A stretch of DNA of 64,000 nucleotides from Rhodobiaceae bacterium UBA7804 (GCA_002480495.1 DLCG01000004.1:124001-188000), one strand, 5' to 3'; shown: positions 9,481-19,130, numbered from the stretch's first letter. The notes: generated by a model not told the origin, from the letters alone. Translations and numbers: made by a program.

Positions 9481-11142
9481 ATGATCCTGGCATCGAAGGA
9501 AGATATTGCGAAGCACACAGCCGCCGGCTGGTGGGGCAAGGAGACGATAAGCACTCGTTTCCGCGCAAATGCGGCGGCGGCGCCTGATCGCACCGCCATC
9601 GCCGATCCGCCGAACCGCGAGGATATCGACGGACAGGTACCGAGACGTCTCACCTATCGAGAGCTGGAGGCGGAAGCGGACCGTATCGCCACAGCTTTCC
9701 TCGATACAGGCCTCACAAAAGACGACGTGATAGCGGTGCAACTACCGAACACGGTGGATCTCGTTGCCGTCTATCTCGGCGCGTGGCGGGCCGGACTGAT
9801 CGTGACGCCCTTTCCCGTGCAGTGGCGCGCACATGAGATTAGCGATGTTCTCGGGTTTGTCGGCGCAAAAGCTGCGGTCACGGCGCGTCAAATTCGCGGG
9901 CATGACCACGGCGCAATGTTCGATGCACTGAAGGGCAAACTCTCAGGCCCAGCGGCCTTGTTCGTCACGGAGGAAACCATCTGGCCTGACGCAGACAACA
10001 AAAAGCTGAATGCTCTGCCCGATACGGACGCCAATGATGCAGCAACGATCTGTTGGACGTCCGGAACGGAAGCGCGCCCAAAGGGCGTCCCACGCAGCCA
10101 CAATCACTGGATGATCGCGGGTGTAGCCTGCGCCGATGCAGCGCGGCTTCAGGCGGGAGATGCGGTGCTGAACCCCTTCCCGCTCGTGAATATGGCCGCG
10201 ATCGGCGGTTGTTTAATGCCCTGGCTCCTCACCGGAGGCACACTGGTTCAGCATCACCCGTTCGACCTGCCTGTTTTCCTGAAGCAACTCGTGGGCGAGA
10301 GGATCGCCTATACGGTGGCGCCGCCCACCGTACTCACCATGCTTCTGAAGGAAGAAAAACTGATGGCGAGCCTCGACTTCTCCGCCATACGCAGTATCGG
10401 CTCCGGCTCGGCGCCCCTTTCACCCTGGATGGTGAAGACATGGCAGGAACGATACGGGCTCCCCATCGTCAACATCTTCGGCTCGAACGAAGGCACCTGT
10501 CTCATCTCAGGCGCCGACGATGTACCCGACCCGGAAGAGCGTGCGCAGTTCTTCCCCCGCTTCGGCGTAAAAGGTTTCGACTGGCCCGCGAGGATCGCAA
10601 CGGCCGTCGAGACGAAGCTGATCGACCTTCAGACCGGCGAGGAGATTTCGGAACCGGGCAAGCCCGGCGAATTGCTCATAAAGGGAGCCACCGTCTTTGC
10701 GGGATATTTTCGCGCCGGCGACGGCGGTGGACCACTGGACGCGATAGATGAAAACGGCTTCTTCCATACGGGCGACGTTTTCGAGATCGCAGGCCCGGGA
10801 AACCGCTACTACCGTTTCGTGGAGCGCGCGAAGGACATCATCATTCGCGGCGGTATGAACATCTCGCCGGGCGAAATCGACGGTCTCCTTGCAGGGGTCC
10901 CGAAAATCAGGGAGGCGGCGGTCGTCGGATACGCGGACCCGGTGATGGGAGAGCGCATCTGCGCCGTGGCGGTCCCCGCCGACGGAGAAAACGTGACACT
11001 GGAAGACATCAGGTCGCATCTGCAGCAGAGCGACATTGCAGCCTACAAGCTGCCGGAGCGGCTTGAAATCGCGGATGCCCTGCCCCGCAACCCGCTCGGA
11101 AAGGTACTCCGGCGAGAACTGAGGGCCATGATCGGAGAATGA
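9481..11142 (+). CDS. Acyl-CoA synthetase (AMP-forming ligase)
   Basis: The 553-residue ANL-superfamily enzyme would activate a carboxylic acid via an acyl-adenylate to its CoA thioester. The N-domain runs to about residue 430; NIFGSNEGT is the A5 region, and the RYYRFVERAKDIIIRGGMNI hinge and the PRNPLGKVLRREL tail carry the catalytic lysine. The phosphate loop is unusual: WTSGTEARPKG instead of TSGTTGxPKG. GGGAGGAG precedes the ATG. The stop abuts the stop of the histidine phosphatase on the other strand with no gap. Substrate unknown; a medium/long-chain or aryl acid is likely from the context. Confidence 0.88.
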   Translation: MILASKEDIAKHTAAGWWGKETISTRFRANAAAAPDRTAIADPPNREDIDGQVPRRLTYRELEAEADRIATAFLDTGLTKDDVIAVQLPNTVDLVAVYLGAWRAGLIVTPFPVQWRAHEISDVLGFVGAKAAVTARQIRGHDHGAMFDALKGKLSGPAALFVTEETIWPDADNKKLNALPDTDANDAATICWTSGTEARPKGVPRSHNHWMIAGVACADAARLQAGDAVLNPFPLVNMAAIGGCLMPWLLTGGTLVQHHPFDLPVFLKQLVGERIAYTVAPPTVLTMLLKEEKLMASLDFSAIRSIGSGSAPLSPWMVKTWQERYGLPIVNIFGSNEGTCLISGADDVPDPEERAQFFPRFGVKGFDWPARIATAVETKLIDLQTGEEISEPGKPGELLIKGATVFAGYFRAGDGGGPLDAIDENGFFHTGDVFEIAGPGNRYYRFVERAKDIIIRGGMNISPGEIDGLLAGVPKIREAAVVGYADPVMGERICAVAVPADGENVTLEDIRSHLQQSDIAAYKLPERLEIADALPRNPLGKVLRRELRAMIGE

Positions 11143-11897
11143 TCAGCGCGCTTCGATATTGAAGATCGACTCAAGACTCGTCAGGTTCATGCCGTGCTTG
11201 ACGTAGTTGTAAGGCGTGACATTGACCGACTTGATGAGCGCACGCTCGATCTCGGTCCCGATACTGCCGTCGGCGGCCGGCACCATGTCGAAATCGAGGA
11301 CGTTGATGCAGGCGGGATCCTGTTCGAAGGAGCGTACCGCCGTCAGCGCACGCTCGATCGAGCAGCCGGTAGCGGCCCAGCCGAGAACCAGCCGGTTGAT
11401 GCCTTCATGCGCAGTGATGAGCATTGTGTGCCAGCCAGGTTCGGCCAGCAGCTTCTTCACGGCGGAAACCGACCGCTCGAGCGCTTCGGCGAAAACCTCG
11501 CCGCCGTCGAGCATGGTGGCGCCCGGCTCCCCGGCCATATCGAAATGGTAAGCCATGCGGGCCGCCAGTTCGGCGCGGCTTTTCACCTCCCCGAACGAGC
11601 CACCGTGGATTTCAACCAGATCTCCTACGACTTCGAGCGACGGCGCCTTGCCTTGCTGCGCCGCCAGAACGTACTCAGCGGTCTGGCGCGTGCGAGGAAC
11701 GCCGGAGCAGACAGCCCGGTCGAGAGCAACATGTGAAAGCGCCTGACCGGCTGCCTTCGCCTGTTCCTGCCCGAGCGGGGTCAGGGGAACGACCTTCGGG
11801 TCGCCCCCTGCTGCCCTGATTTCCGGTCCGAAATAATCGACATGGCCGTGACGCATCAAATAGATGCGCCTGCGGCCCGTCGTGCCGGGAAGTGCGG

Positions 11898-11901
<4 letters not shown>
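11143..11901 (-). CDS. Histidine phosphatase superfamily protein
   Basis: The 252-residue protein belongs to the phosphoglycerate-mutase-like clan. [13 protein letters not shown] near residue 13 holds the RHG phosphoryl-accepting histidine, [14 protein letters not shown] is the second arginine block, and [12 protein letters not shown] supplies the second catalytic histidine. The start overlaps the stop of the CaiB-type gene by four bases (ATGA), which implies translational coupling. A phosphatase coupled to an acyl-CoA enzyme is suggestive, but the substrate (a sugar phosphate, a phospholipid headgroup or a phosphorylated intermediate) cannot be read from the sequence. Confidence 0.85.
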
Positions 11902-13028
<1,127 letters not shown>

Positions 13029-13185
13029 ACCTTCGCTCCCGTTAAGTCAGCCATTACATGGCGTTGCTGTTTGTTGGCTGATTTGTACAGGCTGGCGGCT
13101 GGCACGTAAACGCAGTTGGGCACCTTCCTGATCTGACGCAGCGTCGCGCTTGCGCCCGGAACTGGCCGCCCGTACAAACCGGGAT

Positions 13186-14742
13186 ATGGTCATGCCCGCC
13201 CCCTCCATCGCTCGCGGATATTCCGGCGAGCCCTGCCCCGACAGCTTCAACATCGCGCGCTACTGCCTGGCGCGTGGCGCAGCCGAGACGCCGGACAAGA
13301 CTGCTCTGATCGTGGTGACTGACGCCGATGCGCCACTCGCCGAGGCCGAATGCTGGACATATGGCGAACTTGACGAAGCCGTGCGCAGGGTTGCGGCGGG
13401 GCTCCTTGCCGAAGGCTTCAAGCCGGGCGAACGGATAATGATCCGTATGCCGAACACATCCGAATATGCCCTGATGTTTTTCGGTGGTTTGGCGGCAGGA
13501 ATAGTGCCCCTGCCCTCGTCTTCGCAGCTCACATCAGCCGAAGCCGACTTCCTGCTCTCGGACTCCGCCGCAAGCGCCGTCGCGCTGGCGCCTGACATGA
13601 ACATGACGGCAGAAGGCGTCCGCATCTTGGACGCCGAAGCGGTCGCGAGGCTTCGGGAACATGAGCCGCTGAAGGATTATGCGGCGACGAGCGCGAACGA
13701 TCCCGCCTTCCTGGTCTATACCTCTGGCACAAGCGGCCGCCCGAAAGGCGTTCTCCACGCGCATCGAAGCGCATGGGGACGCAGGCCCATGTATCGCGGA
13801 TGGTACGGCATGGACGCGACCGACATCATGCTTCACGCTGGCGCCTTTAACTGGACCTATACGCTTGGTGTCGGCCTGACCGATCCCTGGGCGAACTGCG
13901 CGACGACCGTTCTCTACAACGGCGAGAAGGACGTGCAGGTCTGGCCGAAGCTGATGGAGAAAACGGGAGCGACGCTTTTCGCCGCCGTACCGACGCTCTA
14001 TCGCCAGATCCTGAAATATTGCGATCTCGACGCGCATGATCTTTCGGCGTTGCGCCACGGGCTTACGGCCGGTGAAGCGCTTTCGCCAGCCCTCCTCTCT
14101 CACTGGCGCGAGGCGACCGGCAAGGAACTCTATGAAGCGCTCGGCATGAGCGAATGCTCAACCTATGTTTCGACCGGGCCGGGGATGGAGATAAGGGCTG
14201 GCAGCCCCGGTAAGCCACAGCCGGGCCGCTGTGTGGCCGCGCTACCTGTCGATGACGGTTCGGAGCCGTTGCCTCCGGGCGAAACCGGCCTCCTTGCCGT
14301 TCACCGCTCCGACCCCGGGCTAATGCTCGGTTATTGGCGGCGGCCAGACGAGGAGGCTGAAGTCTATCGCGGAGAATGGTTCATTGGCGGCGACCTCGCC
14401 AGCTTCGATGCCGATGGCTACATGTGGTACCACGGCCGCGCTGACGACCTGATGAATGCGATGGGCTATCGCGTATCGCCGCAGGAGGTCGAGGCAGCTC
14501 TGACCGGCCACCCCGATATCCAGGAAGTTGCCGTTACCGAACTTCACGTGCGGGAGGATGTGACAGTGATTGCCGCTTTCGTTGTGCCAAAGGAAGCAAG
14601 TGAGCCCGACGCAGCCTCCATCCTCAAATGGGCGGCAGACAGGCTCGCCGCTTACAAATGTCCGCGTGAAGTTGTTTTTGTGGAGAGCTTGCCGCGCACG
14701 GCGAACGGCAAGGTGATGCGCCGCACGCTCGCAAAAAGATAG
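13186..14742 (+). CDS. Acyl-CoA synthetase (AMP-forming ligase)
   Basis: This 518-residue ANL enzyme, unlike the earlier ligase, keeps the standard phosphate loop VYTSGTSGRPKGVLHAH. ALGMSECS is the adenine-binding segment, YHGRADDLMNAMGYRVSPQEVE the hinge and A8 loop, and PRTANGKVMRRTL the C-terminal lysine motif. Architecture and length resemble benzoate-CoA/medium-chain acyl-CoA ligases. Two ATGs two codons apart (13186, 13192) are possible and a TTG at 13150 extends further; the SD is weak for all. It is divergent from the racemase-like gene, so the two may share a control region. Confidence 0.87.
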   Translation: MVMPAPSIARGYSGEPCPDSFNIARYCLARGAAETPDKTALIVVTDADAPLAEAECWTYGELDEAVRRVAAGLLAEGFKPGERIMIRMPNTSEYALMFFGGLAAGIVPLPSSSQLTSAEADFLLSDSAASAVALAPDMNMTAEGVRILDAEAVARLREHEPLKDYAATSANDPAFLVYTSGTSGRPKGVLHAHRSAWGRRPMYRGWYGMDATDIMLHAGAFNWTYTLGVGLTDPWANCATTVLYNGEKDVQVWPKLMEKTGATLFAAVPTLYRQILKYCDLDAHDLSALRHGLTAGEALSPALLSHWREATGKELYEALGMSECSTYVSTGPGMEIRAGSPGKPQPGRCVAALPVDDGSEPLPPGETGLLAVHRSDPGLMLGYWRRPDEEAEVYRGEWFIGGDLASFDADGYMWYHGRADDLMNAMGYRVSPQEVEAALTGHPDIQEVAVTELHVREDVTVIAAFVVPKEASEPDAASILKWAADRLAAYKCPREVVFVESLPRTANGKVMRRTLAKR

Positions 14743-14749
14743 TTCAGCG

Positions 14750-14941
14750 CTAAGGACGCGTGGGCGCCTTGTCAGCCTCAAGTGCAGCCGCATTTGCATC
14801 GGGCGTCGCTTCGGCAGCGAAGCTGACCTCCACCTGCCGGACGCGATCTATAAGCGCCACCGTCGCGGAGACTGGGTTTGCATCGAGCGCCCATACGCAG
14901 ATGAAGAAGCCAGCGACCACACCGACCAGAAAATTGGACAT
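14750..14941 (-). CDS. Small CVW-motif membrane protein (downstream of putP)
   Basis: A 63-residue protein of unknown function. A single hydrophobic segment at residues 4-18 (FLVGVVAGFFICVW) is followed by an Ala-rich, mildly charged tail. It aligns without gaps over its first 26 residues with the protein at 16630-16908, sharing Met1, Leu5, Gly7, Gly11, Phe12, Cys15-Val16-Trp17, Pro23 and Ala26. AAGGAGG lies 12 bases before the ATG. It sits 118 bases downstream of putP on the same strand and is convergent with the CoA ligase gene. A signal-anchor or small accessory subunit is possible. Confidence 0.65.
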   Translation of the reverse strand: MSNFLVGVVAGFFICVWALDANPVSATVALIDRVRQVEVSFAAEATPDANAAALEADKAPTRP

Positions 14942-15059
14942 GACCGTCCGGGACCTCCTTGCCCCTCAAAGTCGCGCCGAATCAGCAGGACTAGGGTGCG
15001 GAGAGGAAAGGTAAAAAACAAGCAAAATCAATGACTTGTATCAAATCGGGACAGCGGGG

Positions 15060-16517
15060 CTAACGAGGTGCGACGCTCGCATGCATTGCGAGGACCTCGG
15101 CCGAGGGCGCCCTTCCGGCGATGCTCACCACGAAGATTGCGGCGCTCGCCAGAATGAACCCCGGCAGGATCTCGTAGACATCGAACAGGCCGCCTGAAAG
15201 TTGCTTCCACACGATAACGGTCGCAGCGCCGGCGATCATGCCGGCCAGCGCTCCGTTCCTCGTCATGCGTTGCCAGAAGAGCGAGAAAAGGACAACCGGA
15301 CCGAAGGCAGCACCGAAGCCTGCCCAGGCATAGGCGACGAGAGAAAGCACGGTGCTTTCCCTGTCGAGCGCAAGAAGGAAGGCCACAATTGAGATGGCGG
15401 CGACCGAGAGCCGTCCTACCCTGAGGAGCTCCTTTGCTTCCGCCTGCGGACGAAGAAGCCGCTTCCAGAAATCCTCGGCGATAACGCTTGATGAGACGAG
15501 AAGCTGCGACGACACGGTGCTCATGATCGCGGCCAGAACGGCTGCCAGAAGAATGCCCGCGATCCAGGGGTTGAATAACGCCTGTGAGAGAGCGAGGAAC
15601 ACGGTCTCCGGATTGTCGAGCGGACGGTCGGCGAAGTAGCCGATGCCGGCGAAGCCGGTCGCCAGCGCGCCATAAAGCGCGAGAACCATCCAGGTCATGC
15701 CGATCATCTGTGCTTGCGGCATATCGCGCTCGTCACGAAGTGCCATGAAACGGGCTAGGATGTGCGGTTGTCCGAAATAGCCGAGTCCCCACGCCATGAG
15801 CGAAACTGCTCCGATCAGCGTGGTGTCATAGAAGGCGTCGAACACGCCAGGTGGTGCTGCCGACCCAACGCCATCAAGCATTTCCTGCCATCCGCCCATC
15901 GAGGAAATCGCAATGGCGGGCACGATGAGCAATGCGAAGAACATCATGATGCCCTGTACGGTATCCGTCCAACAGACGCCAAGAAAACCGCCGATCGCCG
16001 TATAGGACAGGATGCTCGCAGCACCGATGATAAGCGCCATTCGATAGTCGAGCGAGAAGACTTGCTCGAAGAGGATGGCACCGGAGACAAGTCCGGCTGA
16101 TGTGTAGATCGTGAAGAAGATGAGGGTGACAAAGGCGCTCACGACACGGAGCACACGGCTACGATCCGCGAAACGGTTTTCGAAATAGTCGGGCATCGTC
16201 AGCGCATCGCCTGCGAGCTCGGTATAGCGGCGAAGGCGGTGCGCCACGAAGTGCCAGTTGAGCAGCGCTCCGGCTACGAGACCGACCGCGATCCATATCT
16301 GATTGAGGCCGGAGGCATAGATCGCACCGGGAAGCCCCAGCATCAGCCATCCGCTCATATCGGAAGCGCCCGCGGAAAGCGCAGTGACGGCACCACCAAG
16401 CTGCCGCCCTCCGAGAATGTAATCCTTGAGGTTTGACGTGTATCGATATGCCGCTATGCCGAGGCCAAGCATGGCGACCAGATAGATCGCAATGACGGTT
16501 CCAGAGATAACCGTCAT
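15060..16517 (-). CDS. putP: Sodium/proline symporter
   Basis: The 485-residue SSS-family transporter should import proline with Na+. The early block KDYILGGRQLGG, then VTALSAGASDMSGWLMLGLP, is nearly the PutP signature (Na+ site and substrate path in TM2), and the protein has about 13 hydrophobic helices. ALTMPDYFENRF and the MSTVSSQLLVSSS block near residue 330 (Na2 site) are also present. I chose the ATG at 16517, which overlaps the stop of a 32-residue ORF as ATGA and matches the length of E. coli PutP's N-terminus; a GTG six codons earlier lacks an SD. It is the third gene of a likely four-gene unit. Confidence 0.9.
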   Translation of the reverse strand: MTVISGTVIAIYLVAMLGLGIAAYRYTSNLKDYILGGRQLGGAVTALSAGASDMSGWLMLGLPGAIYASGLNQIWIAVGLVAGALLNWHFVAHRLRRYTELAGDALTMPDYFENRFADRSRVLRVVSAFVTLIFFTIYTSAGLVSGAILFEQVFSLDYRMALIIGAASILSYTAIGGFLGVCWTDTVQGIMMFFALLIVPAIAISSMGGWQEMLDGVGSAAPPGVFDAFYDTTLIGAVSLMAWGLGYFGQPHILARFMALRDERDMPQAQMIGMTWMVLALYGALATGFAGIGYFADRPLDNPETVFLALSQALFNPWIAGILLAAVLAAIMSTVSSQLLVSSSVIAEDFWKRLLRPQAEAKELLRVGRLSVAAISIVAFLLALDRESTVLSLVAYAWAGFGAAFGPVVLFSLFWQRMTRNGALAGMIAGAATVIVWKQLSGGLFDVYEILPGFILASAAIFVVSIAGRAPSAEVLAMHASVAPR

Positions 16518-16612
16518 CGGGATGCCCGAAACCACGAGAACGCCGAGACGAAAATAGCAAACGCCGGCAGTACAAGAAGAATGCAGGTGCCTGTGGTCAG
16601 TCCATCGATCAT
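16514..16612 (-). CDS. 32-residue membrane ORF coupled to putP
   Basis: A very short frame reading from ATG at 16612: MIDGLTTGT, then a hydrophobic stretch CILLVLPAFAIFVSAFSWF, then a basic end RASR before TGA. The sequence shows one transmembrane helix with a positive C-terminus. GGGGGA lies four bases before the ATG. Its TGA overlaps the putP ATG (ATGA), the usual sign of translational coupling, and the preceding gene stops 17 bases upstream. Small membrane partners encoded just before SSS symporters are known (for example YhdT with PanF). A role as a PutP accessory subunit is my inference. Confidence 0.6.
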   Translation of the reverse strand: MIDGLTTGTCILLVLPAFAIFVSAFSWFRASR

Positions 16613-16629
16613 GAATCCCCCAATCGGGC

Positions 16630-16908
16630 CTACATGACCGGCGGCCCTCCCTCCTGACTTAGCCAGTATGCGGTGGGATTGGCAACCGACTGCGGCCGGG
16701 GCTCCGGCAGAACGCCTATGCTCCGATGATAGTTGCTATATTGACCTTTGTGCCCCAAGGCGGGATTGACCCGATAGTCGCGTTCGATCTGATGGTGCGC
16801 CGCCACAAGCTTTCCGCCAAAGCCGAAAACGGCCTCGGTCGGGTCCAGACCATAGGTCCAGACGCACGACAGAAAGCCAAGAATGAAACCACCTAGCAAT
16901 TTTCCCAC
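16630..16908 (-). CDS. Small CVW-motif membrane protein (upstream of putP)
   Basis: The 92-residue protein starts at GTG with AAAGGA seven bases upstream. One hydrophobic helix (LLGGFILGFLSCVW, residues 4-17) is followed by a soluble tail with two Pro/Tyr-rich stretches (HRSIGVLPEPRPQSVANP, then TAYWLSQEGGPP). The N-terminus matches that of the 63-residue protein downstream of putP. The topology suggests a membrane-anchored protein with a short external tail. It is the first gene of the putP unit. I know no named family for it; both its function and the shared CVW motif are open. Confidence 0.65.
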   Translation of the reverse strand: MGKLLGGFILGFLSCVWTYGLDPTEAVFGFGGKLVAAHHQIERDYRVNPALGHKGQYSNYHRSIGVLPEPRPQSVANPTAYWLSQEGGPPVM

Positions 16909-16971
16909 GACGGATTCCTTTCGGTTTCACCGTTCGCGATATATGGGAAAAATAGCTCGTTTATAGTTAAC

Positions 16972-16990
16972 AAAATGTTACAGACATTTT
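16972..16990. promoter_or_regulatory. AT-rich dyad upstream of the putP unit
   Basis: Two 7-base arms (AAAATGT and ACATTTT) flank a 5-base spacer, 64 bases before the GTG that begins the putP unit and 10 bases after the stop of the SDR gene. In this GC-rich context the AT-rich symmetry stands out. It may be an operator, or part of a weak terminator for the SDR gene. No clear -35/-10 pair could be fixed beside it. Confidence 0.3.
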
Positions 16991-17000
16991 GCCAAGCCGG

Positions 17001-17780
17001 TCAAAGCGATTGGCCGTCATCGACCGTAAAGAGGGCGCCTGTAATGAACCGGCCATGATCGGAGGCCAGGAGTAGAAGCGTGCCGTCCAGATCCTCCTCA
17101 ACACCGAGGCGCCGCCGCGGCCAGCTTTTGATCTGCTTCTGCCCGCCCTCGGTCGAGAACCACTCGGAATTGAGCTCGGTCTCGATAAAGCCCGGACACA
17201 TGGCGTTTACATTGATCTGGTGACGCGCCCACTCCTTCCCGAGCGACCTCGTCATCATCGCCACGGCAGCCTTCGTCATGCAGTAGATGGTGAGGCCCGG
17301 CAGCACCGAATGGGCGCCGATGGAAGCAATGTTGATGATGCGGCCGCCCTGCCCGCGCGCAATCATCGACCGGCCTACGGCCTGCGCCATGAAGAAGGCG
17401 CCGCGCACATTCGTGTCGAACATGGTGTCGAAGCCTTCGGGCGTCACGTCGGCGGGCAACGCCTGCACGTTCATGCCTGCGTTGTTGACGAGGATATCGA
17501 GTGGACCGAGGGCCTTCTCCGTTGCGTCGACGCAGTCCTTGATGCTTTTCGTATCTGTGACATCCAACGCGATGGGAAAGGCCGTACCGCCCATCGCCTC
17601 GATTTCCGCCTTGAGTGTCTCAAGGCGTTCGACGCGACGGCCCGTGATCGCGACCCTCGCGCCAGCCTTTGCCAGAATCAGCGAGAAACGACGCCCGAGA
17701 CCGCTTGTGGCGCCAGTGACAAGCGCGACCTTCCCGGTCAGATCATAGCTTGGCAGCCTGATTTCCGTTGCGTCAGCCAT
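17001..17780 (-). CDS. Short-chain dehydrogenase/reductase
   Basis: A classical SDR of 259 residues: TGATSGLG cofactor loop near residue 20, ITGRRVERL (an Arg-rich end of beta-2, favouring NADPH), LVNNAGMN, INIASIGAHS with the catalytic Ser, and IYCMTKAA with the YxxxK pair. NAMCPGFIETELN follows. It would reduce or oxidise a secondary alcohol/ketone; 3-oxoacyl or other ketone substrates are possible. The ATG at 17780 has AAGG nine bases upstream and removes an 18-residue unconserved extension. Divergent from the FrnE-like gene. Confidence 0.88.
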   Translation of the reverse strand: MADATEIRLPSYDLTGKVALVTGATSGLGRRFSLILAKAGARVAITGRRVERLETLKAEIEAMGGTAFPIALDVTDTKSIKDCVDATEKALGPLDILVNNAGMNVQALPADVTPEGFDTMFDTNVRGAFFMAQAVGRSMIARGQGGRIINIASIGAHSVLPGLTIYCMTKAAVAMMTRSLGKEWARHQINVNAMCPGFIETELNSEWFSTEGGQKQIKSWPRRRLGVEEDLDGTLLLLASDHGRFITGALFTVDDGQSL

Positions 17781-17936
17781 GGATTTTTGCCTTCTATCCG
17801 TTTGATTTTGTGCAGCTTTTCGCGTCGGCGGCATCCTAGAAACCCGTCAGCATCCGTCAAGCGGCTCCGTGACTTGCTCATCGCCGGTGCCCGGCCCACA
17901 ATCGAACTCAATCGACATTTGGCAACGAGGCCCGCA

Positions 17937-18584
17937 ATGCAGCTCGACGTCGTCTCGGATACCGTCTGCCCCTGGTGCTATATCGGCAAGAAGCGGCTCG
18001 ATCAGGCGCTGGTCATGCATGGCGGCGAAGGCATCACACTCGCCTGGCGGCCCTTCCAGCTCGACGCCTCGATCCCCGCGGAGGGGGTAGACCGCAAAGC
18101 CTACATGGAAAAGAAGTTCGGCGCGGAGCGCGCAAAAGAGGTCGGTAATACGATTCGCGAGTTTGGCGAGGCGGTTGGTATCGACTTTCGCTTCGACAGG
18201 ATTGAGCGTTCGCCGAACACCTTGGATAGCCATCGTCTGATCCGCTGGGCGGGTACGGCCGGATGCCAAAACGAAATGGTCGACATTCTCTTTCGCCGCT
18301 ACTTCGAGGACGGCGAAGACATCGGATTGCACGAGGTTCTTCTGGAGGCTGCGAGCGAGGCCGGAATGGACGTCGACATCGTGCGCGACCTTCTTTCGAA
18401 GGATGCGGACAAGGAGCTGATCCGTCAGGAGGACGCATTGGCCAGGCAAATGGGGATTCAGGGCGTCCCAAGCTTCGTCATAAATTCGCAGTGGGTAATG
18501 GTCGGCGCGCAGGAACCGGAAATGCTTGTCCGGATGTTCAACAAGCTTTTGGCCAAGGAGGCGGAGGCCACCGCCGCGCAATAA
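17937..18584 (+). CDS. DsbA/FrnE-like thioredoxin-fold oxidoreductase
   Basis: The 215-residue protein belongs to the DsbA clan's FrnE/2-hydroxychromene-2-carboxylate-isomerase group. DVVSDTVCPWCYIGKKR places a CPWC redox pair at residues 11-14 directly after beta-1, without a signal peptide, so it is cytoplasmic. The cis-proline loop is IQGVPSFVIN. FrnE-type proteins act as disulfide isomerases/oxidoreductases; some relatives are GST-kappa-like isomerases. Much longer in-frame openings upstream are excluded because GAGG lies six bases before the ATG and similarity starts there. It is followed after 27 bases by the membrane gene on the same strand. Confidence 0.85.
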   Translation: MQLDVVSDTVCPWCYIGKKRLDQALVMHGGEGITLAWRPFQLDASIPAEGVDRKAYMEKKFGAERAKEVGNTIREFGEAVGIDFRFDRIERSPNTLDSHRLIRWAGTAGCQNEMVDILFRRYFEDGEDIGLHEVLLEAASEAGMDVDIVRDLLSKDADKELIRQEDALARQMGIQGVPSFVINSQWVMVGAQEPEMLVRMFNKLLAKEAEATAAQ

Positions 18585-18611
18585 TTCTTCGCCAATTCTG
18601 GGGGGAACGGA

Positions 18612-19052
18612 ATGTCCAGTCTTTCGCCGCTCGGCCGGAATCTCATCCTGCTGGGGATGATCCTTTTTATGCTTGGGCTGCTTACCGGATTTGTCTCAGG
18701 CACCTTTGCCAATCCGCGCATGGGCCTATCCGCACATCTCGAAGGTCTCATGAATGGCACTTTTCTAGCGGTGCTTGGTCTTTTCTGGCATCACCTCGCT
18801 CTTTCGCGGACCGCCTCTCTCTTCGCGTTCTGGATGGTCGTCTATGCTGCCTTTGCGAATTGGCTCGGTGTTCTCCTCGGCGGCATCTGGGGCGCGGGCG
18901 CATCGATGATGCCGATTGCGGCAAAGGGGCTGATGGGCAACAGCTTCCAGGAAGGTGTCATCGCGTTTTTGCTGATTTCGATCTCTGGTGCGATGGTAAT
19001 CGGTGTGGCACTGGTCATTTGGGGACTGTGGCGCATGAGAGCACCGGCCTGA
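18612..19052 (+). CDS. Small four-helix membrane protein, styrene-oxide-isomerase-like
   Basis: The 146-residue integral membrane protein has four hydrophobic helices (about residues 10-30, 50-63, 70-92 and 115-137). The segment SAHLEGLMNGTFLAVLG places His42 and Asn48 six residues apart. In styrene oxide isomerase (StyC) a similar stretch carries the heme-b-ligating histidine and, six residues on, the substrate-contacting asparagine, as I recall from published structures. Overall size and helix count also fit. GGGGGG precedes the ATG closely. It probably forms a two-gene unit with the FrnE-like gene. Activity on an epoxide is inference only. Confidence 0.55.
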   Translation: MSSLSPLGRNLILLGMILFMLGLLTGFVSGTFANPRMGLSAHLEGLMNGTFLAVLGLFWHHLALSRTASLFAFWMVVYAAFANWLGVLLGGIWGAGASMMPIAAKGLMGNSFQEGVIAFLLISISGAMVIGVALVIWGLWRMRAPA

Positions 19053-19069
19053 TCTTCAGCGTGTAACCG

Positions 19070-19116
19070 GTCCTTCATCCGCAAGACCCCGCATTCGCGA
19101 ACTGCGGATGAAGGAC
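19070..19116. terminator. Long hairpin between convergent genes
   Basis: A perfect 14-base inverted repeat, GTCCTTCATCCGCA with TGCGGATGAAGGAC, encloses a 19-base loop exactly between a plus-strand gene (stop at 19052) and a minus-strand gene (stop at 19131). Position suggests a bidirectional terminator. No U-run follows on either strand, so it is not a canonical intrinsic terminator. Confidence 0.45.
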
Positions 19117-19130
19117 GGAATCGCAGGCGG

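Noticed and set aside
17220..17936. N-terminal extension of the FrnE-like frame
   Set aside because: It is antisense to the SDR gene, and the domain begins at the ATG at 17937, which has its own SD.
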